Shown here piece after piece: positions 37,287 through 50,274 of a stretch of 64,000 bases of DNA (positions are counted from its first letter, which is position 1; each line of letters starts with the position of its first letter). The DNA lies in the NCBI GenBank assembly GCA_035610835.1, contig CM069447.1, positions 38,414,057 to 38,478,056 on the forward strand, written 5' to 3'. The position numbers and the translations under genes are program-made. The stretch is from Ophiura sarsii. Taxonomy: Eukaryota; Echinodermata; Ophiuroidea; Amphilepidida; Ophiuridae. The notes beneath the pieces were generated by a model. That model was not told where the DNA came from. It worked only from the letters and a program-made list of their open reading frames with translations, and made no database searches.

Positions 37287-37639
37287 CCCGGGGGCACTGA
37301 CATTGGAAAAGCATATAGGTATGTGCGCTGAAGACCCCCCTTTTCACGCTCTGCTGCTAGCTCGTATGACCCCCCTTTTGAGCCTGCATCAGTTCTTAAG
37401 ACCCAATTTTATTGCAAATTCAAAAAATCGCAACATTTGCGTTCCAAAGCCCCAATCCTTTGCGTTCTTGCTAATCAAAATTGAACAATAGGCCAGTTCT
37501 CAAGACCTACCTTTTTGAAAAAATCAGTTCCTAAGACCCTATTTTTGTCATAAAATCCACTCAGTTCATTTAATTAGCCCCCCTTTTTGAGACCCTGGGC
37601 GGCACACCCTTACCCCCCAAAAAGTTGAGTCCCCCCGGG
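37287..37639. mobile_element. 353-bp CCCGGGGG-ended insertion (B' copy)
   Basis: Same insertion and position as 13302-13654. Confidence 0.55.
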
Positions 37640-38627
37640 CCCACCCCACCCCAATAACCCCCTCCATACACGTACCTCACTTCGAACCGTAACCCACACA
37701 CCCAGCACAAACACTAACAACACGGTTACCCCGTGAATGTCTTTTGCAGTAGGTCTTTGCCCGTCGGTGTAAATTATTTTTTCGGTTTATTTTCTCCGTT
37801 TTTACACTCACTAGTCATCAAAATGTGATAGGCGACAAAAATGTAGACTTTATGTTGTCTACAATGAAAATATTGCCTGTTTTTGGTTACAGTGCATTAC
37901 TAAGAAGTTTTACACTCAACAAACAGGTACCTCTCGTTCATGTCAGATTCGCTGCACTAAAGCCTAAGTCAAACAGGCGTATTGATGTGTCTGTAAAAAA
38001 TAAACAACCTCGCCGCCCGTTGGTTTTTATTGACATGAATCCTTATTATTGTCAACAATTTACACTGGAAGTGGGAGGAGTAGTTTTCTTGACGAATGTT
38101 GCACTTTTTGATCCAAAAGTAGAAAAACGATGATGCAGCCCTACGTGCGTGGTTCTGATATGAAGGCCTATTGATTGTTCATGTCCATGTTATTAAAAGA
38201 TTTGTTCCATTAACCAAGACATTATGCCTCGCATTAACCAACAAATAAAACAAATGGCTCATATCCAATTGGTTATATGTGCAGCATGCCACAAGAGAAA
38301 CCCATATTGTAATGTTAATCACATGTTGTGGGTCCCTTGGTTTATCAAACACATCAGAATATGGAACTTAATTAAGAAATAGTTTGCCCGGACCCTTCAA
38401 ATTAAAACTCATATTTAAATAGAGTTTGACTTTATATGTTTGTTATTCTTCTCATAGCGTGTGTTTATGCTGATGCTAAAATGACCCGACACTTTTAAAA
38501 ACGGATGACTTGAAGAAACATTTCGCACAAATTTCATTAGAATAAATCAATGTTTATTTAACAGTTATCATCAATAGCATATATACACGTAGAAAATTAA
38601 AGACGAAGTAGTAAGACAAAGACTTAC

Positions 38628-38831
38628 CAATACACATACTGGTCGATATGTCAGGAATAAATAGAAAAAATTGCTCTGAACCATCTTCTTGAACAGTGCA
38701 TGTTCCTATTGCATCCCCAGCTAATGCATAACCCTCAGTGCAGCTGAATGTCAGCATTTGTCCAACAGCGATCATGTCCATATCAGGTGAGCGCATACCG
38801 TTCATTGGTGCATCTGGAGCTGTACATTGCG
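38628..38831 (-). CDS. CCP/sushi domain exon, first transcribed (unit B')
   Basis: Counterpart of 14638-14841. The only difference is the second base of the exon (CA to CG), silent after a preceding G (GCA to GCG, Ala). The open frame and splice signals are intact, so B' is not obviously a pseudogene copy. Confidence 0.85.
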
Positions 38832-40923
38832 CTATAGCAAAATCTGTTTTAAGTTGTAAGATTAGGGAATTAAAATGTTGAATTCAAATTTATGCAATTT
38901 TACGCAATTGTGTTACTGTCAAGTCTTTTCAATTGAGAATTTTGTGATGCATACTTTCCGATTGTAGTTTTAAACACCGTCCTTAAGGGTAGTGGATACC
39001 TTATAGTGTAGTGCACCCTGATAAGACAAGACTTGTTAAGTTATCCTAGCATATTAAAGCTTAAAAACATTAATTTACTGTGCCAGTAAGAATTACATAT
39101 GAAGGTTTCAACATGGCATGGGTCTTTGTATGAAAAAGAAATGGGCATTTTTGTATGTTATCAGCTCATTTTACAACTTGACCTCAGATGACCTTTGACC
39201 TTGATATGTGACCTTTGACATCATGGACATATGAAGGTAAATGCCGATAGCATTCGTACACTACAACTTCACATTTCAATGTTACGTAAATGTTAGTATA
39301 GAGACCATCAGTAAACATGGCAGCCTCCATGTATAATATCTAGAAATACCAAATTGTATAAGTTTTCGCAAACTCATAACAATACAGGGCTCCCGCCGTA
39401 GCGGGCGCCCAAAAATAAATGTACATTTTTTGTTTGTCCTTTATTGGACGCCAAAAAGGGATTTCTTGCATTCGACCTTGAGTTAACCTCAAAGTTACCG
39501 CAATGGTATCGTTATACTCGAGGCTACGTTATTGTCTGGACAGGCACTCTTTGTTAGCAGTACATTTGTATAGCTCAAGAATAACTATTTTAGAGTCTAG
39601 TGGCCGTCTGAACAGGCATACATGTATAGTGTCCTTCAGCTGTGTAAACAATCAGTGTTTATTTTAAACAAACATCATTGGTTGAAAGAGCTTGAAAGGA
39701 AGTCAATTTATTATGTAATAGCTGACATATGCTTTATGTCTAGGTTCATAACCTGTTTAACACTGTTTAAACTGGGTTTTTTTGCAAACAGGTCAAAACA
39801 ATCATTACTGATTTGTATGCCTAAAGAAAGATACTGTATTTGGTGCATTGTGACATACGTGAGACGTAAACAGTGGGTATGATACCCTTTATCCAAATGT
39901 TAAACTTTATCTATATATAGGGCGGCCGCCGTAGCGGCTCGCCCAAAAAGGTGTATTTCCACTCCCCTTAAACATGTTAAATCACAAATTAAGTACACAA
40001 AATATATTGGTGGTTAACCACCTTTCGCTGTAATTCGAAGTTATTTCACCGATCTTTTCGTAATCATACTGATTTGGACCGTCAAATTTCAGTATGTTAA
40101 TCAGAAAAATATGATCTTTCATATGATATAAAAATCTCCATATGTTTTAGAAAAATCTGTGTTATGAAAATGTGATCGGGTCATCAACCTTTAATGATAG
40201 CAACACTTGTTGTAAAACCATTTTACCAGTGTGCCCAACAATTTCTCCTTTGCACACTTTGTTTATACATACATTCACTTTTAGCTTGTTATAGCAGGGA
40301 GGTGTCAAATTGACACCTTCCTGGTTATAGCTAGGCTAATAATATACAATTATAAGCAAGTTTGCGACCGGGTTTGCGACCTCTTTGATTTTAGGCTGGT
40401 AACTCAATCCCACAGTGCATTTCGTTAAAACAGTGTAAATTATTTTTCAACGATACGTATCACGTGATAACCACGATCGTTTTCGCAAAATATCGCAAAA
40501 TGGCGCGGTACCTCAACCCCCCTACTCCACATAGATCATGTTCATCACTGTTATCCTGCAGTCATCTACGCCATAACATTCCTCAAATGAATATATATTC
40601 CTGTTCAGAATCTTTAGTCAAATGAACTAAGATAACGTTCAATATTTCATAAACAAAATGAGCCTTAGATTTTAGCCCAGTAATGCTAAATAGCCTCTGC
40701 TTTGATAAAATGCTGAGGTTCAAAGTATATCTCAACAATTCCGAACCAATACTAGACATGTTTGTACTTATTTGTATGCATGGTGATTTCAAATACGGTA
40801 ATGATGTTCAATAATTCTGACATTTTTAAAAACATTTTGTGAACATTTGTGACTGTCATCAGCAGACGACTGCCACGTGGAAAGTGTTTAAGAGACACTA
40901 TGAAATTTAAGATCAATACATAC

Positions 40924-40944
40924 CAGTTGGATCCATAGTTGGAT
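40924..40944 (-). CDS. Candidate 21-bp microexon, unit A6
   Basis: AT-type copy with one extra change, ACC to ACT, silent in the phase-1 reading. Confidence 0.4.
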
Positions 40945-41226
40945 CTGAAATAGGGAAAAGATAACAATAGATTCATTAGGTTGTAAACAAAAAGCATATA
41001 CATCATTTTTAAAACGTTACAAATAGATCAACAACATTAATTCTTAATTAATACTATAGTTTAAGAAGTCGACAGCGATGCTTTAAAGAAAGTCATGATC
41101 TATGTTTAACAGTAATATTCAGTAGAACATTTATTCGTTTATTCATCATTTTCATTTCATTTTATTCTATATTATTCCGTATATGGGATTAGTGGTCATT
41201 TTGGATGCAACACTAAACTCTATTAA

Positions 41227-41685
41227 GGCCATGTGTTTTAAACTCACCACCCAAAAAGAATATATTTGTAAACTTTGATAAATATAAAATTTAAACGTTT
41301 GTGCTCATTTACGTCCCGATATAGTATATTTCAACAAGTTACCCCTGACAACCATAATGTTCTGATGGGTAATTCCATGAGGAAGTAATATGCGCATTAA
41401 AATTATGATTGGGATGTGTATACAAATATTATTGAGCGTTAATCAAAATATGTAAACAAATCGATATTTTTGGATCATTCTTAATCAAAACATGTTAGCA
41501 TTACGTCCTATCTAAATTCCAATATCATATTTGGATACCTTGTGAGATTTAATTTAAGAAACTATATACTTTGTATGGGGTATAACATGTAGTTATTGTG
41601 ATATGCTTATTTGAATCTGAGATGGTGTAAAATGTAAAAATCTGGATATGCAACGGGAAGGGTGGCGAGTTCAAAACACATGGCC
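41227..41685. mobile_element. 459-bp TTAA-flanked element, A6 copy
   Basis: Ends and flanks intact. Confidence 0.65.
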
Positions 41686-42551
41686 TTAAAAAAAAATGCA
41701 GGTTAATTTTTCAAGTAATCTGAATATTTCAAGCAGAGGTTATTCAAATTTGGAGGTCATTTTACCAGGTTGTATTGAATTGGGAGGGTTGTGGGTTTGA
41801 ACTATGGTGTTGGCAGCTAATCCAAAACATGGAAGGTCGATAGAATGCTAAGTAATTTACCAGGTAATTCAAATATCATAATAATTGTAAAATTAAGGTT
41901 TCATACAATATTAAATGTTAACGCTGTTTATTACTCCATCAAATAAATAAGGAGATTTCAATCCAAAACTTTGAAATTTGGACATTTGTATTGGAGCTAT
42001 AACTGCATATTTTATTACTGTATAGGGCCTATGTGGTGCTTATTGCGATGTTATCAAATTCCGCAATGCAAAGTATGCCAGCTATACAATTCAAAATACA
42101 CTCAAGGTTACATTTCTGTAAATAATTGTCATGGATAAGGGGATTTGGTTCTGCGGCGGTAGGTTGTTCTGAGCATATGATTTTTTGTTGGAGTGGGCAC
42201 ATTGTTTGTGTACATTAGTCTACTGAACTTAAACAGTTTATTTTCCTTTACTTTTGAGCTTTTAATTATAAAATGTTTTAACCCCGTCAGGTTTTGCATT
42301 TAATTTCAAAATGTTTTAACACCGTGATGTTGGGGTCATAATAATCCATTTCGCGGACGCGAATTTGTCGCCGCGACAACATTTTGGGTTGAATTTTACA
42401 ACCTTCGCAAGAGAAAACCGTACCTCCGCGAAAAAACCCTTTTGGGCGACAAATTCGCTCTAGTTGAAATATTTCAACTCTAGGGGCAATTCGCTGGCTT
42501 CAAATGATTCCAAAACCACGCTGTAAAAAACCCCAAACAATTTCAACATGG

Positions 42552-42586
<35 letters not shown>

Positions 42587-44835
42587 TTATTATATCTGTC
42601 AATAGTCAGTCAATTAATGATTTATGAATTCATCACTTCATTTATTCATCATTCAATGTGATTGATGTATAAAGCTGAGGTATAAAGTAATAATTTTAGA
42701 AGCGACTTAATCATATTATTACTAACGAAAGTTTAGAAGAGAACTCAGCAGTTTGGAATTAAAGACTCCAACTTTCCTGGTGTTTATATTATACCCTCGT
42801 ACAAACTACCAAGACCAACCCACTGATCTGTACATGCAGTAATTCATAATTAAACCAGTCAGAATACAGAGATGAGTTGATATTGAACAGCGGACTGTGT
42901 AAACTACAACTGTACACCGCTCCAACCGCCACACACCACTCAATGCCCTGTACATGCTAGCCTTGCTATTATAATACATCTATGCAGGCAGCATTATAGC
43001 TGAGATTCTGTACACAATTAATATCGAGAATGCAACCGAGCGTGACTATCTCCATCCTTATAATAACGAGCGTTATATTCAGCCTCGTTTATAGTTCGTA
43101 AATGCCGATAGCATTCGTACACTACAACTTCACATTTCAATGTTACGTACATGTTAGTATAGAGACCATCAGTAAACATGGCAGCCTCCATGTATAATAT
43201 CTAGAAATACCAAATTGTGTAAATTTTCGCAAACTCATAACAATACAGGGCTCCCACCGTAGCGGGCGCCCAAAAATAAATGTACATTTTTTATTTGTAC
43301 TTTATTGGACGCCAAAAAGGGATTTCTTGCATTCGACCTTGAGTTAACCTCAAAGTTACCGCAATGGTATCGTTATACTCGAGGCTACGTTTTTGGTCTG
43401 GACAGGCACTCTTTGTTAGCAGTACATTTGTATAGCTCAAGAATAACTATTTTAGAGTCTAGTGGCCATCTGAACAGGCATACATGTATAGTGTCCTTCA
43501 GCTGTGTAAACAATCAGTGTTTATTTTAAACAAACATCATTGGTTGAAAGAGCTTGAAAGGAAGTCAATTTATTATGTAATAGCTGACATATGCTTTATG
43601 TCTAGGTTCATAACCTGTTTAACACTGTTTAAACTGGGTTTTTTTGCAAACAGGTCAAAACAATCATTACTGATTTGTATGCCTAAAGAAAGATACTGTA
43701 TTTGGTGCATTGTGACATACGTGAGACGTAAACAGTGGGTATGATACCCTTTTCCCAAATGTTAAACTTTATCTATATATAGGGCGGCCGCCGTAGCGGC
43801 TCGCCCAAAAAGGTGTATTTCCACTCCCCTTAAACATGTTAAATCACAAATTAAGTACACAAACTATATTGGTGGTTAACCACCTTTCGCGGTAATTCGA
43901 AGTTATTTCACCGATCTTTTCGTAATCATACTGATTTGGACCGTCAAATTTCAGTATGTTAATCAGAAAAATATGATCTTTCATATGATATAAAAATCTC
44001 CATATGTTTTAGAAAAATCTGTGTTATGAAAATGTGATCGGGTCATCAACCTTTAATGATAGCAACACTTGTTGTAAAACCATTTTACCAGTGTGCCCAA
44101 CAATTTCTCCTTTGCACACTTTGTTTATACATACATTCACTTTTAGCTTGTTATAGCAGGGAGGTGTCAAATTGACACCTTCCTGGTTATAGCTAGGCTA
44201 ATAATATACAATTATAAGCAAGTTTGCGACCGGGTTTGCGACCTCTTTGATTTTAGGCTGGTAACTCAATCCCACAGTGCATTTCGTTAAAACAGTGTAA
44301 ATTATTTTTCAACGATACGTATCACGTGATAACCACGATCGTTTTCGCAAAATATCGCAAAATGGCGCGGTACCTCAACCCCCCTACTCCACATAGATCA
44401 TGTTCATCACTGTTATCCTGCAGTCATCTACGCCATAACATTCCTCAAATGAATATATATTCCTGTTCAGAATCTTTAGTCAAATGAACTAAGATGAGAA
44501 GGCTATTTAACTTGTGCACAAATCGATTTTGCACACGTTATCCTTAACGTTCAATATTTCATAAACAAAATGAGCCTTAGATTTTAGCCCAGTAATGCTA
44601 AATAGCCTCTGCTTTGATAAAATGCTGAGGTTCAAAGTATATCTCAACAATTCCGAACCAATACTAGACATGTTTGTACTTATTTGTATGCATGGTGATT
44701 TCAAATACGGTAATGATGTTCAATAATTCTGACATTTTTAAAAACATTTTGTGAACATTTGTGACTGTCATCAGCAGACGATTGCCACGTGGAAAGTGTT
44801 TAAGAGACACTATGAAATTTAAGATCAATACATAC

Positions 44836-44856
44836 CAGTTGGATCCATGGTTGGAT
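44836..44856 (-). CDS. Candidate 21-bp microexon, unit A7
   Basis: AT-type copy, splice signals intact. Confidence 0.4.
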
Positions 44857-45138
44857 CTGAAATAGGGAAAAGATAACAATAGATTCATTAGGTTGTAAAC
44901 AAAAAGCATATACATCATTTTTAAAACGTTACAAATAGATCAACAACATTAATTCTTAATTAATACTATAGTTTAAGAAGTCGACAGCGATGCTTTAAAG
45001 AATGTCATGATCTATGTTTAACAGTAATATTCAGTAGAACATTTATTCGTTTATTCATCATTTTCATTTCATTTTATTCTATATTATTCCGTATATGGGA
45101 TTAGTGGTCATTTTGGATGCAACACTAAACTCTGTTAA

Positions 45139-45597
45139 GGCCATGTGTTTTAAACTCACCACCCAAAAAGAATACATTTGTAAACTTTGATAAATATAAA
45201 ATTTAAACGTTTGTGCTCATTTACGTCCCGATATAGTATATTTCAACAAGTTACCCCTGACAACCATAATGTTCTGATGGGTAATTCCATGAGGAAGTAA
45301 TATGCGCATTAAAATTATGATTGGGATGTGTATACAAATATTATTGAGCGTTAATCAAAATATGTAAACAAATCGATATTTTTGGATCATTCTTAATCAA
45401 AACATGTTAGCATTACGTCCTATCTAAATTCCAATATCATATTTGGATACCTTGTGAGATTTAATTTAAGAAACTATATACTTTTTATGGGGTATAACAT
45501 GTAGTTATTGTGATATGCTTATTTGAATCTGAGATGGTGTAAAATGTAAAAATCTGGATATGCAACGGGAAGGGTGGCGAGTTCAAAACACATGGCC
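45139..45597. mobile_element. 459-bp element, A7 copy
   Basis: Left flank mutated from TATTAA to TGTTAA just outside the target; ends otherwise intact. Confidence 0.65.
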
Positions 45598-46448
45598 TTA
45601 AAAAAAAATGCAGGTTAATTTTTCAAGTAATCTGAATATTTCAAGCAGAGGTTATTCAAATTTGGAGGTCATTTTACCAGGTTGTATTGAATTGGGAGGG
45701 TTGTGGGTTTGAACTATGGTGTTGGCAGCTAATCCAAAACATGGAAGGTCGATAGAATGCTAAGTAATTTACCAGGTAATTCAAATATCATAATAATTGT
45801 AAAATTAAGGTTTCATACAATATTAAATGTTAACGCTGTTTATTACTCCATCAAATAAATAAGGAGATTTCAATCCAAAACTTTGAAATTTGGACATTTG
45901 TATTGGAGCTATAACTGCATATTTTATTACTGTATAGGGCCTATGTGGTGTTTATCAAATTCCGCAATGCAAAGTATGCCAGCTATACAATTCAAAATAC
46001 ACTCAAGGTTACATTTCTGTAAATAATTGTCATGGATAAGGGGATTTGGTTCTGCGGCGGTAGGTTGTTCTGAGCATATGATTTTTTTTTGGAGTGGGCA
46101 CATTGTTTGTGTACATTAGTCTACTGAACTTAAACAGTTTATTTTCCTTTACTTTTGAGCTTTTAATTATAAAATGTTTTAACCCCGTCAGGTTTTGCAT
46201 TTAATTTCAAAATGTTTTAACACCGTGATGTTGGGGTCATAATAATCCATTTCGCGGACGCGAATTTGTCGTTGAATTTTGGGTTGAATTTTACAACCTT
46301 CGCAAGAGAAAACCGTACCTCCGCGAAAAAACCCTTTTGGGCGACAAATTCGCTCTAGTTGAAATATTTCAACTCTAGGGGCAATTCGCTGGCTTCAAAT
46401 GATTCCAAAACCACGCTGTAAAAAAACCCAAACAATTTCAACATGGAC

Positions 46449-48044
46449 GCTTAGTTAAGTAATTCATACACACAACATGCTCTTCGATGTGTATTATGAA
46501 TTGAGACTTTTATGTACACACCGCTCGTAGTCAAAGTGTAGACACAGCGCTTCATCATTTTTATGGAAAGCCATCGTGTCAATATTTCTAAAAACGCAAT
46601 AAACATACCTAACTTTAAACCCTAATTCCAAGAGTTCCCCAACAGTCACTTTTTGTGCATTTTTTTTGGTTGTTGTTGAATACTTTCTTAGTATTTTAAA
46701 ACAAAAAACCAGTTTATAGGAGGCGATGTCTTAGTCATTACACGGACCGACAGCTCTACTAACATTATAAATACATATAAACACCACATCCAAAGATAAG
46801 AAGGGTGAAACTCCGTTCAATCTATAGACGGTATTTACTGTGTGCTGTGGTGCATTACCGCAATGGAGATTAAAAAGGTAGTAAAATGTTGTGACAGGCA
46901 GCGACGCATTGTGTTAATGATGAGGTTGTAAGTATATCTCAACAATTCTGAACCAATACTAGGCATGTTTGTACTTGTTTTAATGCATGGTGATTCCAAA
47001 TATGGTAATGATGTTCAATAATTATGACATTTAAAAAAAACCCATTTTGTGAAGATTTATGACTGTCGTCTGCGTGGAAAGTGTTTAAGAGACACTATGA
47101 AATTTAAGATCAATATATACCAGTTTGATCCATGGTGGGAGCTGAAATAAGGGAAAGATAACAATAGAATTACAAAGAATTATCAGGCTGTAAACAAATA
47201 TCCATCATTTTTAACACGCTAAGAATAGATCAAAACATGAAGCTTAATACTATAGTTTGATAAGTCGACTGTGATGCTTTAAAAATGTCATGATCTATGT
47301 TTGACAGTAATATCAGTGGAACTTTTTTTCGTTTATTTATCATTTTCATTTCATATTATTCTAAATAGACCTTCGGTATTTGGAATCAGTGGTCATTTGG
47401 GATGCAACACTCTATTCAAGTAAACTCTTGTCTCAAAATGCAGGTTGATTTTTCAAGTAATCCGACTGATTCAAGCACAGGTTATTACAATTTGGAGGTC
47501 ATTTCACCAGCTTGTATTCTATTTTTTCTGCGCCCCCTACCACTATCCCCCCATATATATATATATATATATGTAAAAACAAGCAGTTAGATTGATAATT
47601 ATTTATACATAGTAACTGGCAGTGTCATGCCCACCAACCATTCATGGTGGAGGCAATCTTCCTAGGAATCGAGCACTTTTGATACGGGCAGTGCATTATC
47701 TGATAATTTATATATGTATACAGGGTGACCCAAAAAAATGTTAACACTCCGGGCACATAAGATATCTTAAAAGACATAAATCAATATATTCCACATAAAT
47801 TATATAGGTATTTTGTCATGAGTTCAAGTTCTATACTCTTTTTCCATGTGCAATGGGTCGCTGTCAGTAAAGCAGTCTTTAAAAATTGAAATTGAAACAT
47901 TTCATGTTCTTTGTTGAAATGGTCCATCCGATTAAATAAATTAACTAATATTGCACGGAAATAAAACTAGTATTGCACTGAAATTAACCATGAATCAATT
48001 GCACGTTATGAATCCTTCAGGTAAAACAAGAGCTTGAAAAGAAT
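46449..48044. repeat. Unit B'' (1.6-kb stub of unit B)
   Basis: Matches 7325-8930 and stops at GAGCTTGAAAAGAAT, where it joins unrelated DNA (GTTGGCGCACTG). It lacks the CCP and LDLa exons and keeps only the B-type microexon. Confidence 0.95.
47121..47141 (-). CDS. Candidate 21-bp microexon, unit B''
   Basis: Same as the B copies. If the gene runs through the whole region this is its most upstream recognisable exon here. Confidence 0.3.
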
Positions 48045-48743
48045 GTTGGCGCACTGAAACTGTAAATTATTACAGGCTTGATAAAGATGGAAAAACAAAA
48101 CATACATATTGAACTAAAATAGATTCATTTTCTATAATGACTAGTCCAAACACCAAAATGCTTTTTATTGTTTTCCTTTTTAATTATTTAGTATTAGTTT
48201 TCTAGAATACCATTATGATGTGTTATCATTTTTCTTTGGAAATCCTAAAATTGGAGTTTCACCAACACATCAAAGTCAACTTTGCATCCCTTACTTTTAC
48301 AGTAATGTAGTATAAAATAGAGGTAAATTGGTGGAGCAGGTAGACATTTTTGGTGTTGAATTCTGAGCAATTGACATGATACACAACGTCATATCGTGAT
48401 CATATTTTGTCAGAACTTTGCAAGTCTTAATAGAATATCATGGCATATTTTCAACTTTAGGACAGGATTCATTAATAGTAAATGTTAAGAGTTTAGAGGG
48501 TTAGTACTACTTTTCAGCATTGCAGTTATGGCTAAAAAGGCCCCTACACACTAGTTTAAGGTTTTGCCCCCCCCCCATATTTTGAATTTTCTAGTTCAGG
48601 TTTTTTTAGAAACCCTGGATTTAAAACCTACTGTTAAAAAACCTAATTGCAGGTTTCTTTGACTCACACTATAATCAATGGTAAAATCTGCCATGCAAAT
48701 TGGCACCACACTTTAGGTGAGGGATAGGGAAAATGCACTATGA
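48045..48743. other. Single-copy DNA between B'' and the C array
   Basis: AT-rich; one C run near 48567. No exon, terminal repeat or RNA gene recognised. Confidence 0.5.
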
Positions 48744-50274
48744 ACAGGATATTTTGTCAATCTGGATTCTGAAAAATCCACTTTATTTTCTTCAAAATAA
48801 TTTTCAAATTTTCCCTCCTCCACCAATTGTATTTAAAAAAAAAAATTGAGTGCACAAACATACAATTGGAAGAGGGAAATTTGAAGTCCACAGTACTTCC
48901 TCAATACAAAACATGTGTAGATAAGCATGATTATCATTCATGGTATTGCCATCATATTTGGGCTTGCATGTTGCCAAAGTTGTTCATTAGCAGCCCAATT
49001 GGACCAAAACAACAACAATGCAAGGCAAAAAAACCCACATGTTTTACTTCCATTCAATGTTAGCGCACTATTTCAAGCGGTATACGTCATTGGTCGGTCC
49101 ACATACAGTTTTGTCATGCAATGTATGTACGCTTTCATGTCTCGCATGCGAGAGTGTGCGTTAATGTTGAAATACCCGTGTCAAGTCTATGCATGCAGTA
49201 GTAGTATTACACTTAGGATATTGAAAGACTGCCCCTCCTCCAGTCCAGCACAGCATTTGATATCCACCCAATGTTCATGACAATGCTTACTGTAGAACTT
49301 TGATTTTGATCCCATGGTGACATTGTCAGATACAGCAAGCAGCTAGAGTGTGCGCAAAGATCAAAAATTGTGCATCGGGCCGAACTCGTCATTAGATCGT
49401 CTTTGGTATCTATGCATGTTCTACTTGTATAGTCACATGGAAGAGAAAAACAATGTCATCTAATATTCTAATAATCAGTCCATGGTAGCTAAGCGCTTAA
49501 TGGTAGCTACACAGTGTTACAGGCAAAATGCATGGGTTTCCAAAATATATAATGCAATGCACCCAAAAAGGGTTACTGAAATCACCCAAAAAGGTAAATG
49601 CAGCCCAAATATTTGCTGAGATAATAAAGAAAATCAAATTAAAATACAAAATGACAAGAATTGGGCTAGACAATGCTCCAATGAGTGTACACAACAAGGC
49701 ATCCTTAAATCCTGAGAGGCAGGCAAGTGTGTGTGCGTGAGTGATTATTGGTGACAGGCTTTGTGCTCAGTGTTTACCAACTCTTACCAACTATAATAGC
49801 CCAATATGTAATGAACACTAGATTTCCCTATATATCATTTCAATTGACAAACCTTAACATGACAAATGCACCTCATTTGGGCCAAAAAAGATCAACCACA
49901 GACAAAAAGTAATCACAACATCTATCCAAGGAGATCATAATGACATAGCTAGCTTTCTAGAGTTAATATTTTTAAATTGTGAGAAGTTTTTTAAGCGATC
50001 AAGTTATCGCCTGTCTGCCTGCTGTCTGAAGCCCAGAAAATGAATGCGCAAACCATTGCGTGTTTTGTCACAGCAATTGCTGTACCGACAAGATTTGTAT
50101 GAGCTCAAATTACCCCCCCCCCCTGTTTTGAGACAAACAAATTTGAATTCAGTTTGAAATGAAATATTAGAAATTTGTAACATTTATTTTAAATTTGTGA
50201 ATTCTTTTGGAAAATTATGAAATTGTTTGAAAATTATAGCCTTTTTTCACATGATTTGAAAATGTTGACAAAAT

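Larger units (their letters stand above)
31312..39238. repeat. Segmental duplication unit B' (exon-bearing copy 2)
   Basis: Second copy of 7325-15256. It stops at GACATATGAAGGT inside the DR1-rich repeat and joins unit A in the middle (AAATGCCGATAGCATTCG). The B and A parent sequences share only GT at the join. Confidence 0.95.
39238..42553. repeat. Unit A, copy A6 (truncated at the B' junction)
   Basis: Starts inside the unit, about 540 bp after a normal unit start, because of the B'/A rearrangement. It has a private deletion of about 50 bp at about 40633 (AAGAT joined to AACGTTC). Its GC hairpin 1 (about 39388) is the most perfectly paired of the seven. Confidence 0.95.
42554..46448. repeat. 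Unit A, copy A7
   Basis: Complete unit joined to the B'' stub. Near 45955 it lacks TTGCGATG, and near 46271 a short replacement disrupts the inverted arms seen in the other copies. Confidence 0.95.
1806..47141 (-). other. Inferred modular CCP / LDLa gene region, internally amplified
   Basis: This is an inferred locus, not a proven transcript. All recognisable exons lie on the minus strand and have phase-1 boundaries: four CCP exons and two LDLa exons. Ten 21-bp candidate microexons share their orientation. In transcription order the window reads B'' microexon, A7, A6, then B' (CCP, CCP, LDLa, microexons), A5, A4, A3, then B (CCP, CCP, LDLa, microexons), A2, A1. CCP and LDLa modules belong to extracellular proteins such as complement factors, receptors and matrix proteins, so the product is probably secreted or membrane-anchored. 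No signal peptide, transmembrane segment, start codon or polyadenylation signal could be assigned, so both gene ends are missing. Alternatives are two or three tandem genes, or partly decayed copies. Confidence 0.4.

Noticed and set aside
48927..49280. 117-residue ORF with signal-peptide-like N-terminus in C1, C2 and C3
   Set aside because: Identity across copies reflects whole-unit identity. No family resemblance, and an overlapping 78-residue ORF in another frame is just as well kept.
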